Translations under genes and position numbers: made by a program
Part shown: positions 44,404-53,001 of the stretch, in pieces
Layout: each line of letters begins with the position of its first letter
How positions within the stretch are numbered: position 1 is the first letter of the stretch
Source: JBFHRE01 sp041746105
GTDB lineage: Bacteria; Actinomycetota; Acidimicrobiia; Spongiisociales; ZC4RG35
NCBI GenBank assembly: GCA_041746105.1
Contig: JBGTHP010000025.1
Span: 124,001-188,000 of the forward strand
Length of the DNA stretch: 64,000 nt
Reading direction: 5' to 3'
Notes under the pieces: model-generated
What the model was told of the DNA's origin: nothing
The model's database searches: none
What the model saw: the letters and a program-made list of their open reading frames with translations, nothing else

Positions 44404-44503
44404 GTGGGTGCTTGGTTTGCTCCCCGCAGGGTCGGCCACCACGGGCACTTCGTGTCGAATACGCTGGAGGTGGAGGTCAGGGTCGAGTGGATTGGAGAAG
44501 AAC

Positions 44504-44929
44504 GTGAGACGTCTGGCATTGGCGGGACTGTTGTCCGCCCTCTTGTTGTTGCCGGCCGGCGCCGTGGCTGCAGAAGAGTGTGCGCAGTTGACCGGAGTGG
44601 GTCGACTGGATTTCGGAAGAACCGGTTTTGGGGTTCTCCGTCTCAACCTGGATGGCGAAAGGCTCAACGTCGTGTTTGTCGGCACCGGCTTCGTAGACAC
44701 CGGCGAGAATACGGCCGACATCTTTTTCGATGTTTTCTTTCCCGAGGGGATCGTGAGCATGGTCGAACATTCAACCAACACTCCGCTCACCCCTCCATTG
44801 GTTGGCTTCGATTCGACGATCGATGTCCTCGCCGGGGGGAGCGGACAGTGGACATGGTCGGGGACCGCCAACCTCCAGAAGGGGCGCGCCAACATCCAGC
44901 AGTTGTCGGGAACGTTGTGTACCGGCTGA
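44504..44929 (+). CDS. Small secreted protein of unknown function
   Basis: The 141-residue protein has a clear signal peptide (MRRLALAGLLSALLLLPAG) with a likely cleavage after AVAA. The mature part is about 118 residues with alternating hydrophobic residues that suggest a beta-rich fold, two or three Cys and no known motif. GTG 44504 is supported by GGAGAAG just upstream; an upstream in-frame extension begins inside the pnp terminator and is rejected. It stands alone behind the terminator. Confidence 0.65.
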   Translation: MRRLALAGLLSALLLLPAGAVAAEECAQLTGVGRLDFGRTGFGVLRLNLDGERLNVVFVGTGFVDTGENTADIFFDVFFPEGIVSMVEHSTNTPLTPPLVGFDSTIDVLAGGSGQWTWSGTANLQKGRANIQQLSGTLCTG

Positions 44930-45057
44930 CCTTCTGATCCACGACAAACAATTCCCGGATGGGGTGGGCCCCACGTGGACGGGATCAAGGAAGCTCGCGT
45001 TGGAGTGTGGTTCGAGGCGTCTCGCCGCAACCGGGCTGTTCTCCTAGCATCGATTCG

Positions 45058-45762
45058 ATGCGGGTCCTCATTCTTCAGCCGGACGAATACGAGTCGGCAG
45101 GTTCCATCGGCGAGGCCTTGGTTGCCGGTGGTGCGTCCCTCGACCACTTCGTCATCCAATCCGATTTCACCTCTCCTCCCGGCGACGTCGATTTCCCCGA
45201 CCTGTCTGAGCACGATGTGATCGTTGTGATGGGGAGCCCCTGGTCGGTCTACGACGAGCGGATCGAAGGATGGGTGCAACCATTGCTGGCTCATTTGCGG
45301 AAGGCGGTCGAAACCGACGTTCCGGTGCTCGGTATCTGTTTTGGGGCCCAGGCGCTGTCAGCAGCGTTTGGCGGAAAAGTTGAACGCGCCGGCGAGACCG
45401 AATTCGGCTGGTACGAACTCGAATCGGAGTCGTCGCTCTTGCGGGGGCCGTGGTTTGAGTTTCATCACGATGTGTTCTCGGTGCCAACCGGCGCAGAAGA
45501 GCTCGCCAGAACATCGGCCGGACCCCAGGTGTTTCGCCTTGGAAGGTCGCTTGCGGTCCAATTTCATCCTGAGCTGGGGCCGGAGCTTCTGGAGAAGTGG
45601 TACCAGTCAGGTGATGAGGGGCGTCTCCAGCGCTCCGGCCTTGACACCGTTTCGGTGATGGAGCAGACAAAGGCGTTCGAATCCGAGTCCGCCGATCGCG
45701 CCGCCCGTTTGGTCGGCTGGTTCCTCGGAGATTTCGTGGGGGAACCGACCCGATCGGACTGA
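45058..45762 (+). CDS. Class I glutamine amidotransferase-like protein
   Basis: The 234-residue protein resembles the stand-alone GuaA-like amidotransferases. The nucleophile Cys94 is in GICFGAQAL, and the His/Glu pair in VQFHPELGPELLEKW. It could hydrolyse glutamine or a gamma-glutamyl compound. PuuD-type gamma-glutamyl hydrolases belong to the same superfamily but usually have a different motif context. ATG 45058 is chosen; the longer frame upstream has no family similarity. Confidence 0.85.
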   Translation: MRVLILQPDEYESAGSIGEALVAGGASLDHFVIQSDFTSPPGDVDFPDLSEHDVIVVMGSPWSVYDERIEGWVQPLLAHLRKAVETDVPVLGICFGAQALSAAFGGKVERAGETEFGWYELESESSLLRGPWFEFHHDVFSVPTGAEELARTSAGPQVFRLGRSLAVQFHPELGPELLEKWYQSGDEGRLQRSGLDTVSVMEQTKAFESESADRAARLVGWFLGDFVGEPTRSD

Positions 45763-45789
45763 TGCCTTCGCCGGGTCAGGTGTCCCGGG

Positions 45790-46635
45790 TCAGCCCCGGG
45801 GCGGTCTGATCCCCCGGAATTCCCAATCGCCGCCAAGTGCGGTCGACAAGACCTCCTCCGATTCAGATGGCTGGGCACCGAAGGTGTCCGGAATCGGATC
45901 CGAGCCCTGGACAACGGTGTTCGTCAACATCCCCAGTCCCTCCACCGCAACCGAAACCTCGTCACCCGGATTTACCGGGCGCGAGCCGGCCGGAGTGCCC
46001 GACAGAATGACGTCGCCTGGCATGAGGGTCATGGTGCGGGCCAGATCGGCCACGAGGTAATACATATCCCATTCCATCTCGGCAGTCGAGGCATCCTGGA
46101 CTACCTCTCCGTTGACGGTGGTTCGAATCTTCTTGTTGTGGAAGTCCCAACCTTCGATCAACCCCGGACCAAGCGGGCAGAAGGTATCCGACCCCTTGAC
46201 CCTGAGCATCGAGCCGGCGTCGGTGTCACGGAAATCGTGGAGGCCGTAGTCGTTGGCGATGGTGTAGCCGAGGATGTGAGTCTCAGCCTCGGCCGGAGTG
46301 ACGCTACGAGTGGTGGATCCGATCACAATTGCGATTTCGCCTTCGTAGTTGAGGTATTTGCAGCCGGCGGGACGTACAACATCGCCTCTGTGTCCGTTGA
46401 GGGCCGAGGTCGGCTTCTGGAAGTAGGTCGGTGCCGAAGGGAGCTTGGCTCCGAATTCCTCAACCCGGCTGCGGTAGTTGAGATGGATGGCGATGACCTT
46501 GGTCGGTTCGACCGGGGGCAGGTGGATGGCTTTCGCCACGTCTATGACTAGGCCTTCGGCAGTCTCGAAACGCTCGCCGCCTCCGACGAGCGTCACCGGG
46601 GAGCCGTTTAGCAGCACCCTCCGCGTTTCTTTCAC
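45790..46635 (-). CDS. Fumarylacetoacetate hydrolase family protein (HpaG-like)
   Basis: Members hydrolyse, isomerise or decarboxylate ring-cleavage products. This 281-residue protein has a conserved core: AIHLNYRSRVEEFGAKLP, FQKPTSALNGHRGDVVRP, the metal ligands around YLNYEGEIAIVIG, NDYGLHDFRDTD and SGTPAGSRPVNPGD. The size and order fit the isomerase/decarboxylase of the homoprotocatechuate pathway as well as acylpyruvases. GTG 46635 is preferred because the ATG at 46704 would overlap the divergent P450 gene. A shared palindrome lies between the two starts. Confidence 0.85.
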   Translation of the reverse strand: MKETRRVLLNGSPVTLVGGGERFETAEGLVIDVAKAIHLPPVEPTKVIAIHLNYRSRVEEFGAKLPSAPTYFQKPTSALNGHRGDVVRPAGCKYLNYEGEIAIVIGSTTRSVTPAEAETHILGYTIANDYGLHDFRDTDAGSMLRVKGSDTFCPLGPGLIEGWDFHNKKIRTTVNGEVVQDASTAEMEWDMYYLVADLARTMTLMPGDVILSGTPAGSRPVNPGDEVSVAVEGLGMLTNTVVQGSDPIPDTFGAQPSESEEVLSTALGGDWEFRGIRPPRG

Positions 46636-46650
46636 CGGTCGACCGCCCTG

Positions 46651-46670
46651 ATCATTCGGGCCCGAACGAT
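46651..46670. promoter_or_regulatory. 20-bp palindromic operator, copy 1
   Basis: The site has half-sites ATCATTCGGG and CCCGAACGAT, with a perfect 12-bp core TTCGGGCCCGAA. It lies between the divergent FAH and P450 starts. On the opposite strand it matches a second site at 49245-49264 in 18 of 20 positions. The MarR protein encoded between the two sites is the obvious candidate ligand. Confidence 0.7.
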
Positions 46671-46688
46671 AGCTGGTAGCGTCCACGT

Positions 46689-47948
46689 ATGGCCGTGAGC
46701 TCATTGTTGGGCGATCGTGGTCCTGACTCGGCTGACATCACCGATCACGAGACCTATGTCCGCGGTGTTCCTTATGCCACCTTCGCCAAACTTGCGGGTA
46801 GCGGACCGGTGCTCCGGATTCATGAGTTCGATGGGGGTTGGCACTGGGGTGTCGTCGGCCACGCCGAGATTTCCGAGGTCGGGAGGGCCTGGGATCGGTT
46901 CACCACGACTCGCGGGATTCGCCTGGAGGAAATGGATGAAGAGGCCCTCCATCATCGACGCACGCTGATGGAACACGACCCACCCAGCCACACCCGGCTG
47001 CGACGAATCCTGCAGGGTGGATTCACCCCCAGAGTTGTCGCGGGATTTGAAGCCGCCTTTCGTGCGCTCACAGGGTTTGTCCTCGATCCACTGATCATCG
47101 AAGGGCGCTTTGATTTCGCAGACAGAGTGGCAAGGGCCCTGCCTGTGCGGCTTCTGTGTCGACTTCTCGGCGTACCCGACGCAGACGCCGATTTGCTCGT
47201 TGGTTGGACCGACCGCCTTGTGTCGAATACCGATCCCGATTTCGTGGTGGGGCAGGACGCCGAAGGAGATTGGCGGCTGCTTCCGTTTCGGAGCCGGGCG
47301 GCGCTGGAGGTATTCCGATATGCGGAGGCTTGTGCGATGGCGCGCCGTGCCGATCCAGGCGACGACGTGGTATCACGGTTGCTTGGTGCCACCGTCGACG
47401 GTCACCCGCTCACCGATCTCGAGTTCAAGAACTTCTTCACGCTCCTCATGGTGGCCGGAAACGAGACGACTCGCCACGCCATCAATCACGCCGTGAGTCT
47501 GTTGATCGACCACCCGGAACTCTTGGAAGAGGTCCCCCCTTCGTTCGGTTCTGAGGCAGTGGAGGAACTGCTCCGTGCCGCCTCCGTGACCATGCACTTC
47601 CGTCGGACCGCCACGGTTGACACCGAACTCGGGGGGCGAGCGATTCAGGCGGGGGACAAGGTGGTGATGTGGTACGTGGCGGCCAACGTTGCGCCAGAAG
47701 TCTTCGACGATCCCCATGTTTTGAGGATGGACCGTTCACCCAACCCACACTATGCGTTCGGGGTAGGACCCCACCATTGCCTGGGGGCATCGTTTGCTCG
47801 ATTGGAATTGAGGGTCGTGATCGAGGAGTTGATTCGACGCGTTTCTGGTATCCGACTCGGAGGTGAGGTCGTTCGCCTTCGATCGAATTTCCACAACGGG
47901 ATCAAACACCTGCCGGTGGTCGTGATGGCACGGGGAGACGGTCAATAA
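46689..47948 (+). CDS. Cytochrome P450
   Basis: A soluble bacterial class P450 of 419 residues. The I helix shows VAGNETTRHAINH, and the heme-binding loop is FGVGPHHCLG with the axial Cys364. It needs a ferredoxin and reductase, which are not encoded here. With the ring-cleavage enzyme downstream it may hydroxylate an aromatic or cyclic substrate. It is followed after 1 bp by the acetoacetate decarboxylase-like gene and should share its transcript. Confidence 0.93.
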   Translation: MAVSSLLGDRGPDSADITDHETYVRGVPYATFAKLAGSGPVLRIHEFDGGWHWGVVGHAEISEVGRAWDRFTTTRGIRLEEMDEEALHHRRTLMEHDPPSHTRLRRILQGGFTPRVVAGFEAAFRALTGFVLDPLIIEGRFDFADRVARALPVRLLCRLLGVPDADADLLVGWTDRLVSNTDPDFVVGQDAEGDWRLLPFRSRAALEVFRYAEACAMARRADPGDDVVSRLLGATVDGHPLTDLEFKNFFTLLMVAGNETTRHAINHAVSLLIDHPELLEEVPPSFGSEAVEELLRAASVTMHFRRTATVDTELGGRAIQAGDKVVMWYVAANVAPEVFDDPHVLRMDRSPNPHYAFGVGPHHCLGASFARLELRVVIEELIRRVSGIRLGGEVVRLRSNFHNGIKHLPVVVMARGDGQ

Positions 47949-47949
47949 C

Positions 47950-48744
47950 ATGTCCGGAATGGACGGTTTCCTTTTTCCTCGAACCGCTCGCGGTGAGAGT
48001 TCGCTGCTGCCTCCTCCACCGTGGCATTACTCGGGCGAAATGCTCACCGTCGAATACCGGACGGACCCTGTAAATATTCGAGCGCTGCTCCCCGATGGAG
48101 TTGAGCCCCTCGACGATGACCCTGGAGCGGTGGCGCTGATCTGGGCCGACTGGCAGAGTTGTTCCGACCGCTTCGACGAGATTCTTGATCCAGTTCGCAG
48201 CCAGTACAAGGAGGCGTTCTTCGTTATCCGCTGTCGATATCAGGATCGGCCGTATTCCCGATGTCCATTGATCTGGGTGGACAAGGACTTCGCCCTGGTC
48301 CGTGGATATCACCAGGGATATCCGAAGAAGCTCGGAGAAATCTGGATGACCCGACCGGTTTCGATCGGGCGCGCCGGACCCCGGCTGGAACCAGGCGGTC
48401 GCTTTGGCGCCACGCTGTCTTCAAATGGCCGCCGGCTGGCCGAGGCGCGTTTTTCGCTGGTTGAGCCCACCGATCGCCCTGGTTTCGTCAATGCCCATCC
48501 CATGCTCCACAACCGCTGGTTTCCGGCGATCGAATCGGACGGTTCCGACAGCGTCGACGAACTGGTGACGATGAGTGGGTATGACGGCGCGATCGCCGAC
48601 GTGTGGCGAGCGGATGCCGAGTTGGCCTTGGGAGCCAGCCCCACCGACGAGTTGGAGCTGCTCACTCCCATTGAGATCATTGGCGGGTTTTATCACAGAG
48701 TTGGTGTCTCGTGGCGTGCGGGCACCACGCTCGAACGCCGATGA
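47950..48744 (+). CDS. Acetoacetate decarboxylase family protein
   Basis: The 264-residue protein matches the ADC fold. The Schiff-base Lys (126, next to Lys127) lies in GYPKKLGE, and YKEAFFVIRCRY is the conserved strand before it. Family members decarboxylate beta-keto acids or act as cyclic imine/aldolase-like enzymes. The natural substrate here may be a product of the P450 or FAH steps. The stop overlaps the marR start (ATGA). Confidence 0.82.
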   Translation: MSGMDGFLFPRTARGESSLLPPPPWHYSGEMLTVEYRTDPVNIRALLPDGVEPLDDDPGAVALIWADWQSCSDRFDEILDPVRSQYKEAFFVIRCRYQDRPYSRCPLIWVDKDFALVRGYHQGYPKKLGEIWMTRPVSIGRAGPRLEPGGRFGATLSSNGRRLAEARFSLVEPTDRPGFVNAHPMLHNRWFPAIESDGSDSVDELVTMSGYDGAIADVWRADAELALGASPTDELELLTPIEIIGGFYHRVGVSWRAGTTLERR

Positions 48745-49223
48745 GCCAGGATCGCGATGATGACATTCGAAGGGTTGTGGGCGGCGGCCACGACTTCGAG
48801 TCGATGGCTGCGGTCCTCAATGTGTACCGGGCGGCGACCTCGATCCGAAATCAGATCGAGCGAAAACTCCTGAACCGCCATGGGCTCAGTTGGGGAGGGT
48901 TCACCGCGCTGTTCGTGCTGTGGATCTGGGGGCCGATGGAGTCTCACCGCCTGGCCGACGAATGCGGCCTCGCCAAGGGAACGCTCTCGGGCGTGTTGAC
49001 CACCTTGGAACGACGAGACCTGATTCGACGAAACCGGCTCAGCTCCGATCGCCGGCGAGTCGAGGTCGTGGCCACCGGCGCCGGGCTCGAGTTGGTCAAG
49101 GCCGTCTACCCGGAATTCAACCGGCTCGAAACCGACGTGACATCGTCGTTGACGGGAGAAGAAAAACGTCTCCTTGCCGACATGTTGGGACGGCTCCGTC
49201 GAACCGCAGAAGGAATTGGTTGA
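48741..49223 (+). CDS. MarR family transcriptional regulator
   Basis: The 160-residue protein has the winged helix-turn-helix of MarR: SHRLADECGLAKGTLSGVL, then LERRDLIRRNRLSSDRRR in the wing. MarR proteins sense aromatic acids and usually repress catabolic genes. ATG 48741 overlaps the preceding stop by 4 bp. Near-identical palindromes occur in the FAH/P450 promoter region and just downstream of this gene, before the dioxygenase, so it probably controls both. Confidence 0.9.
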   Translation: MSQDRDDDIRRVVGGGHDFESMAAVLNVYRAATSIRNQIERKLLNRHGLSWGGFTALFVLWIWGPMESHRLADECGLAKGTLSGVLTTLERRDLIRRNRLSSDRRRVEVVATGAGLELVKAVYPEFNRLETDVTSSLTGEEKRLLADMLGRLRRTAEGIG

Positions 49224-49244
49224 CGGGACGATCGGTCACAACAT

Positions 49245-49264
49245 ATCGTTTGGGGCCGAATGAT
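49245..49264. promoter_or_regulatory. 20-bp palindromic operator, copy 2
   Basis: Half-sites ATCGTTTGGG and GCCGAATGAT. Read against the reverse complement of the copy at 46651-46670, it agrees in 18 of 20 positions. It ends 17 bp before the dioxygenase start codon, a position that would block transcription or translation initiation. Confidence 0.65.
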
Positions 49265-49281
49265 CGAGAGAGAGGACGGCT

Positions 49282-50157
49282 ATGGGTGAGATCGTCGGCG
49301 TCGGATTGGTCAGCCACGTGCCTACCACCATGCTGCCAGAGGCGACTCGCCTCGAGCTGAACGATGGCAAAGAACTGAGCTTCATTCCAGGCTATGCCAG
49401 GCTTCGTCGAGAGGTGCTCGATCCGCTCGAGGCCGACACGATCGTCATTTTCGACTCACACTGGTTCACAACTGTCGAGCATGTCGTCTCTTCCCACGAA
49501 CGACGAGCGGGGGTGTTTACCAGTTCGGAGCTCCCAAGGGGTATGGCCCAACTCACCTATGACTATCCGGGAGACCCAGAACTCGGTCGGGCGGCGGCGC
49601 GGATCGGCGCCGAGCTTGGAACACCAACACATGCATCAGAAGATCCCTACCTGCCGGTCTACTACGCCACGACCAACCTCGTTCACTTTCTCCGCCGCGA
49701 CGAACGAGTTGTTTCGGTGAGTGTGGTCCAAACCGGGGAGACCGAAGATTTTCTCACCATGGGCGCCGCAATCGGAGCGGCAGTGGCGGAGGTCGACCGG
49801 CGGGTAGTGCTCTTTGCCTCCGGAGGCATGAGTCACCGGTTCTGGCGGCTCAAGGAATTGGTCAAGCATGAAGCTTCTGATCCGGTTCACATCACCTCGC
49901 CAGATGCCCGTGCCGCGGATCTCGAACGGATCGAATGGATGAAACAAGGACGCCACGACTTGATCATCGACGGAATGGACAACTATCTCCGGCACCATCC
50001 TGAAGGTGACTTCGGGCACTACTTGATGATGGTTGGGGCGGTCGGCGGGAAAGCCTGTGTCGCCCCGGGACGTATGTATTCGGAGTATGAGAGCTCGGCG
50101 GGCACCGGGCAGGTCCACATGTGGTTCGACCGCCCGGATCGGGGTTGGAGCGGCTGA
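49282..50157 (+). CDS. Class III extradiol ring-cleavage dioxygenase, HpaD/LigB type
   Basis: The 291-residue protein follows the pattern of 3,4-dihydroxyphenylacetate 2,3-dioxygenase (HpaD). Iron ligands are His12 in SHVPT, His60 in FDSHW and a Glu near the end in SEYESSAGTGQV. The catalytic His is probably in SGGMSHRFW. FTSSELPRGMAQLTYDYPGD matches HpaD in shorter pieces (TSSELPRGMAQLTYDY). It cleaves a catechol-type ring with O2. The substrate may be homoprotocatechuate or an analogue. It is convergent with the flavin oxidase gene. Confidence 0.9.
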   Translation: MGEIVGVGLVSHVPTTMLPEATRLELNDGKELSFIPGYARLRREVLDPLEADTIVIFDSHWFTTVEHVVSSHERRAGVFTSSELPRGMAQLTYDYPGDPELGRAAARIGAELGTPTHASEDPYLPVYYATTNLVHFLRRDERVVSVSVVQTGETEDFLTMGAAIGAAVAEVDRRVVLFASGGMSHRFWRLKELVKHEASDPVHITSPDARAADLERIEWMKQGRHDLIIDGMDNYLRHHPEGDFGHYLMMVGAVGGKACVAPGRMYSEYESSAGTGQVHMWFDRPDRGWSG

Positions 50158-50168
50158 GGACGCGCCGG

Positions 50169-51317
50169 TCAGCGCGAGCGGCCGGTGGGAGAGTCAGACA
50201 TCGTCAGGGATTGTCGATTTTCGAGTGTGAATCTGTCCTCCGGCTTCCAGCGTCCCATCGCCATTCCGGCAACATATTCGCCAACCACCGGCGCATGCTT
50301 GAAGATCGAGCCCGAACCTCCCCCGGCAAAGATCACGTCCGGTTGCTCTGGATGAAAGTCCAGCAAGAAGTGGGTATCCGGGGTCATCACGATCTGGCAC
50401 ACCCTCTGGTCCATGATCGGTTGTTGCGCCAACTCCGGGAAGCGATATGAAAGGTACTGCCGGCTCCGGGTGAGGGCACCCTGGTCCACCACCCGGTCGT
50501 CGTTGTCGAGGTCGATGTCCGTTTCGTGCCACGCGATTACGGCCTTGAACCCGCATCCTTCGACATCCGGAATCCCGTAACCGGGGTAGCCGTGATCGAT
50601 CCAAACCGGATGGTTGTCGGCGTGATATCTGGTGCTACCCGGCGGGGGCGCGGTGTAGATCACGTCCTGGCGCACAACCCGCAGCACTCGTCCCAGGGTT
50701 TGTCGATACATCTGGCCCATCCATGCCCCAGTCGCCACCACCGTCCGATCCGCCTTCAGCGGCTCCCCGTCCAGTTGGAGTCTTTCTTTGGCGCCGGTGC
50801 TCGGTCGTCCCAGTCGGAACCGCCCTCCGAGTGTCTGATACTCCTCGAACGCCCTGACCAGCGCTCGTCGTGCCCAGATGAATCCTGCCTCGGGTTCGAA
50901 TATGGCGAACTCGACCCGCTGGAAGTTCATGTGCGGATAACGCTGTTCCAACTCGTCTCTGGCAAGGCGAAAAGCTGGTATCCCGAGGCGTTCCAGCGTC
51001 GGCAGGGCTGCTGCTTCCCAGGCGGAATGGCCGGTGGCCGCCATCACCAGACCACCGGTCTGGCGGAAGAGTTCGGTGTTCCAGTCGCGACCCAATTCCA
51101 GCCAGCGTTGCCGCGACTCATACTGCCAGCGGGTATACAGCTCGTCTGCGCCGTGAGCAGACCGGGTCACCCGGTGATGATCAGAGGAGGCCGCCCTGGC
51201 ATGTCCCGGCTCCCAGCCGTCGTACAAAACAACGTCACACCCCTGTTTTCGCAGCTCCAATGCAGTCATCACGCCTACGATGCCAGCACCGATTACGGCG
51301 TATCGAGTGGCGGTCAT
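50169..51317 (-). CDS. FAD-dependent amine oxidase, monomeric sarcosine / N-methyl-tryptophan oxidase family
   Basis: The 382-residue protein has an FAD-binding motif VIGAGIVGVMTALEL at the N-terminus and Cys307 in QRVCQIVMTPDTHFLLD, which matches the Cys that holds FAD covalently in monomeric sarcosine oxidase. The C-terminal GGGSGSIFKHAPVVGEY binds the cofactor. It oxidises a secondary amine or amino acid to an imine with H2O2 as by-product. ATG 51317 is supported by GGGAG. It is divergent from the BMC operon, whose first gene makes gamma-glutamyl amines, so its substrate may be such a conjugate. Confidence 0.88.
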   Translation of the reverse strand: MTATRYAVIGAGIVGVMTALELRKQGCDVVLYDGWEPGHARAASSDHHRVTRSAHGADELYTRWQYESRQRWLELGRDWNTELFRQTGGLVMAATGHSAWEAAALPTLERLGIPAFRLARDELEQRYPHMNFQRVEFAIFEPEAGFIWARRALVRAFEEYQTLGGRFRLGRPSTGAKERLQLDGEPLKADRTVVATGAWMGQMYRQTLGRVLRVVRQDVIYTAPPPGSTRYHADNHPVWIDHGYPGYGIPDVEGCGFKAVIAWHETDIDLDNDDRVVDQGALTRSRQYLSYRFPELAQQPIMDQRVCQIVMTPDTHFLLDFHPEQPDVIFAGGGSGSIFKHAPVVGEYVAGMAMGRWKPEDRFTLENRQSLTMSDSPTGRSR

Positions 51318-51352
51318 GGCTCTCCCGGGGTCGCTTTCACGTCGCTTGAATA

Positions 51353-51362
51353 CTGTATACAG
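51353..51362. promoter_or_regulatory. Palindrome CTGTATACAG between the amine oxidase and the BMC operon
   Basis: A perfect 10-bp palindrome, flanked by A/T-rich bases, lies 36 bp before the oxidase start and 42 bp before the ligase start. GTATAC-centred palindromes are typical GntR-family operators. No GntR gene lies in this window. A half-site TATACAG occurs at 60792-60798. Confidence 0.5.
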
Positions 51363-51403
51363 AATAGCTAGGGTCGCGCCAGCACAACCGAGGAGGATCA
51401 TTG

Positions 51404-52693
51404 ATGGCGGCGCTCGATGAGGGCATCACAACGGTGGTGATGGGGATTGGCGACCTCAACGGCATCCTCCGCGGCAAGCGCATCCCGATCTCGCACTGGC
51501 CAACGATCCGCGAGGAGGGGATGGCGCTTTCCAACGCCATCTTCGCCATGGACATGAATTGTGACATCTGGGACACACCCTACGCCAACATGGGGACCGG
51601 TTACCCCGATGTCAGGGTGTTCCCGCTTTCGGAGAAGCCCCACCTGATGCCCTGGGATCCCGGCGCGGCGTTTGTGATGGGAAGGGTCGAAAAAGAACAC
51701 GGCGGCCCACTCGAGATCGACCCGCGCAACGCTTTGGTGAAGGTCACGGAGAAGGCCAGTTCCATGGGACTGAACGTACTGATCGGGGCCGAGCTCGAGT
51801 TCTTTTTGCTCGATCCGGAAACCCTCCAACCCCGGGACAGCGGCATCCAGGTCTATGGGTTGGAGCGAGCGATGGAACTCGAACCCGTTCTGGGCCCGAT
51901 TCGCGACCAGTTGGTGGCGGCGGGCATCCCGATCGAACAGTCCAATCCGGAATATGCTCCCGGCCAGGTCGAGGTGAACATCCGGTACTCGGACGCCCTC
52001 GAAACCGCCGACAGGGTGGTGGCATTCCGTGGCATGGTCAAACAACTGGCCGTGACGCATGGGTATGTCGCCTCCTTCATGGCCAAACCGTTCTTCGAAC
52101 ACTCCGGAAACGGCTTCCATGTGCACCATTCGGCAACCGACGATTCGGGCAAGAATCTCTTTGCCTCGGGCGGCCATCTATCGGACCTGGGGACGTCGTA
52201 TCTCGCCGGGTTGCGCAAGCACATGATGGAACTGGCAGTGTTCTCGGCTCCCAACCCAAACGCCTACCGGCGCCGGCAGCCTTACACCTTTTGCCCGATC
52301 AACAACGCATGGGGAGTCGACAATCGTACGGTCGGCCTCCGGGTGATCGAAGGACCGGACAAGATCGTGCGTGTCGAGCAGCGAGACGCGTCAGCCGACG
52401 CCAACCCGTATCTTCTGCTCGCGGGCCAGATCGCCGCCGGTTTGGCCGGCATCGAGGGTGGCTGGGACCCGGGGCCGGCAGAGACAGGCGATGGATACGC
52501 CAACGAAGCTGCAGATCCGCTCCCGCTGGAGTTAGGCTCGGCTATCGCTCTCGCTCAAGACTCAAACCTGATCAAATCCGTGTTCGACCCTGATCTGTTG
52601 GGTATCTATCTCAGTCAGGCGGCGAGAGAGATCGAATTCATCGGTGCCCAGGTCACGCCGCTCGAGCGTGAACGTTATCTCCGGAGCTTCTGA
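51404..52693 (+). CDS. Glutamine synthetase family protein, probable gamma-glutamyl-amine ligase
   Basis: The 429-residue protein has the GS fold but belongs to the PuuA/GlnT-like branch: GDLNGILRGKRIP at the N-terminus, GAELEFFLLDPET (metal Glu), the SGNGFHVHHS loop and RVEQRDASADANPYLLL near the end. Such enzymes join glutamate to an amine (methylamine, ethanolamine, putrescine, aniline in different species) with ATP. ATG 51404 has AGGAGG 7 bp upstream. Its stop overlaps the BMC-P start, so it is the first gene of the BMC operon. It may also be an ordinary glutamine synthetase, but this branch makes that less likely. Confidence 0.85.
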   Translation: MAALDEGITTVVMGIGDLNGILRGKRIPISHWPTIREEGMALSNAIFAMDMNCDIWDTPYANMGTGYPDVRVFPLSEKPHLMPWDPGAAFVMGRVEKEHGGPLEIDPRNALVKVTEKASSMGLNVLIGAELEFFLLDPETLQPRDSGIQVYGLERAMELEPVLGPIRDQLVAAGIPIEQSNPEYAPGQVEVNIRYSDALETADRVVAFRGMVKQLAVTHGYVASFMAKPFFEHSGNGFHVHHSATDDSGKNLFASGGHLSDLGTSYLAGLRKHMMELAVFSAPNPNAYRRRQPYTFCPINNAWGVDNRTVGLRVIEGPDKIVRVEQRDASADANPYLLLAGQIAAGLAGIEGGWDPGPAETGDGYANEAADPLPLELGSAIALAQDSNLIKSVFDPDLLGIYLSQAAREIEFIGAQVTPLERERYLRSF

Positions 52694-52998
52694 TGAGATT
52701 GGCACGCGTCGTCGGTACGGTCACCGCAACCACCAAAGATCGGGCACTGGAAGGGCATCGGTTTCTGGTTGTCGACCTGGTCGACCCCGACGGTGTCGTC
52801 ATCGACCCGCATCACGTTGCTGCGGATGCGGTAGGCGCCGGCACCGGCGACTTGGTCCTGGTGACTTCAGGGTCCTCGGCGAGGCAGGCACAGCGAACAG
52901 TCGCCCTTCCCGCGGATTTGGCCGTTGTCATGATCGTTGACGAGATCGCAATGAGCGGACAGGGTGAGGCTTTGTCCAAGCACAAGAAAGGAAAATGA
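52693..52998 (+). CDS. BMC-P shell vertex protein (EutN/CcmL family)
   Basis: The 101-residue protein forms pentamers that cap the corners of a microcompartment shell. It starts MRLARVVGTVTATTKD, then has LEGHRFLVVDLVDPDG and GAGTGDLVLVTSGSSAR, the classical EutN/CcmL pattern. It overlaps the ligase stop (TGATG) and is followed by the BMC-H gene. It is the only pentamer gene seen here. Confidence 0.96.
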   Translation: MRLARVVGTVTATTKDRALEGHRFLVVDLVDPDGVVIDPHHVAADAVGAGTGDLVLVTSGSSARQAQRTVALPADLAVVMIVDEIAMSGQGEALSKHKKGK

Positions 52999-53001
52999 GT
53001 G

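Noticed and set aside
46636..46704. ATG at 46704 as start of the FAH gene
   Set aside because: It would place the first 16 bases inside the divergent P450 gene and put the operator inside the coding region; GTG 46635 gives the family N-terminus.
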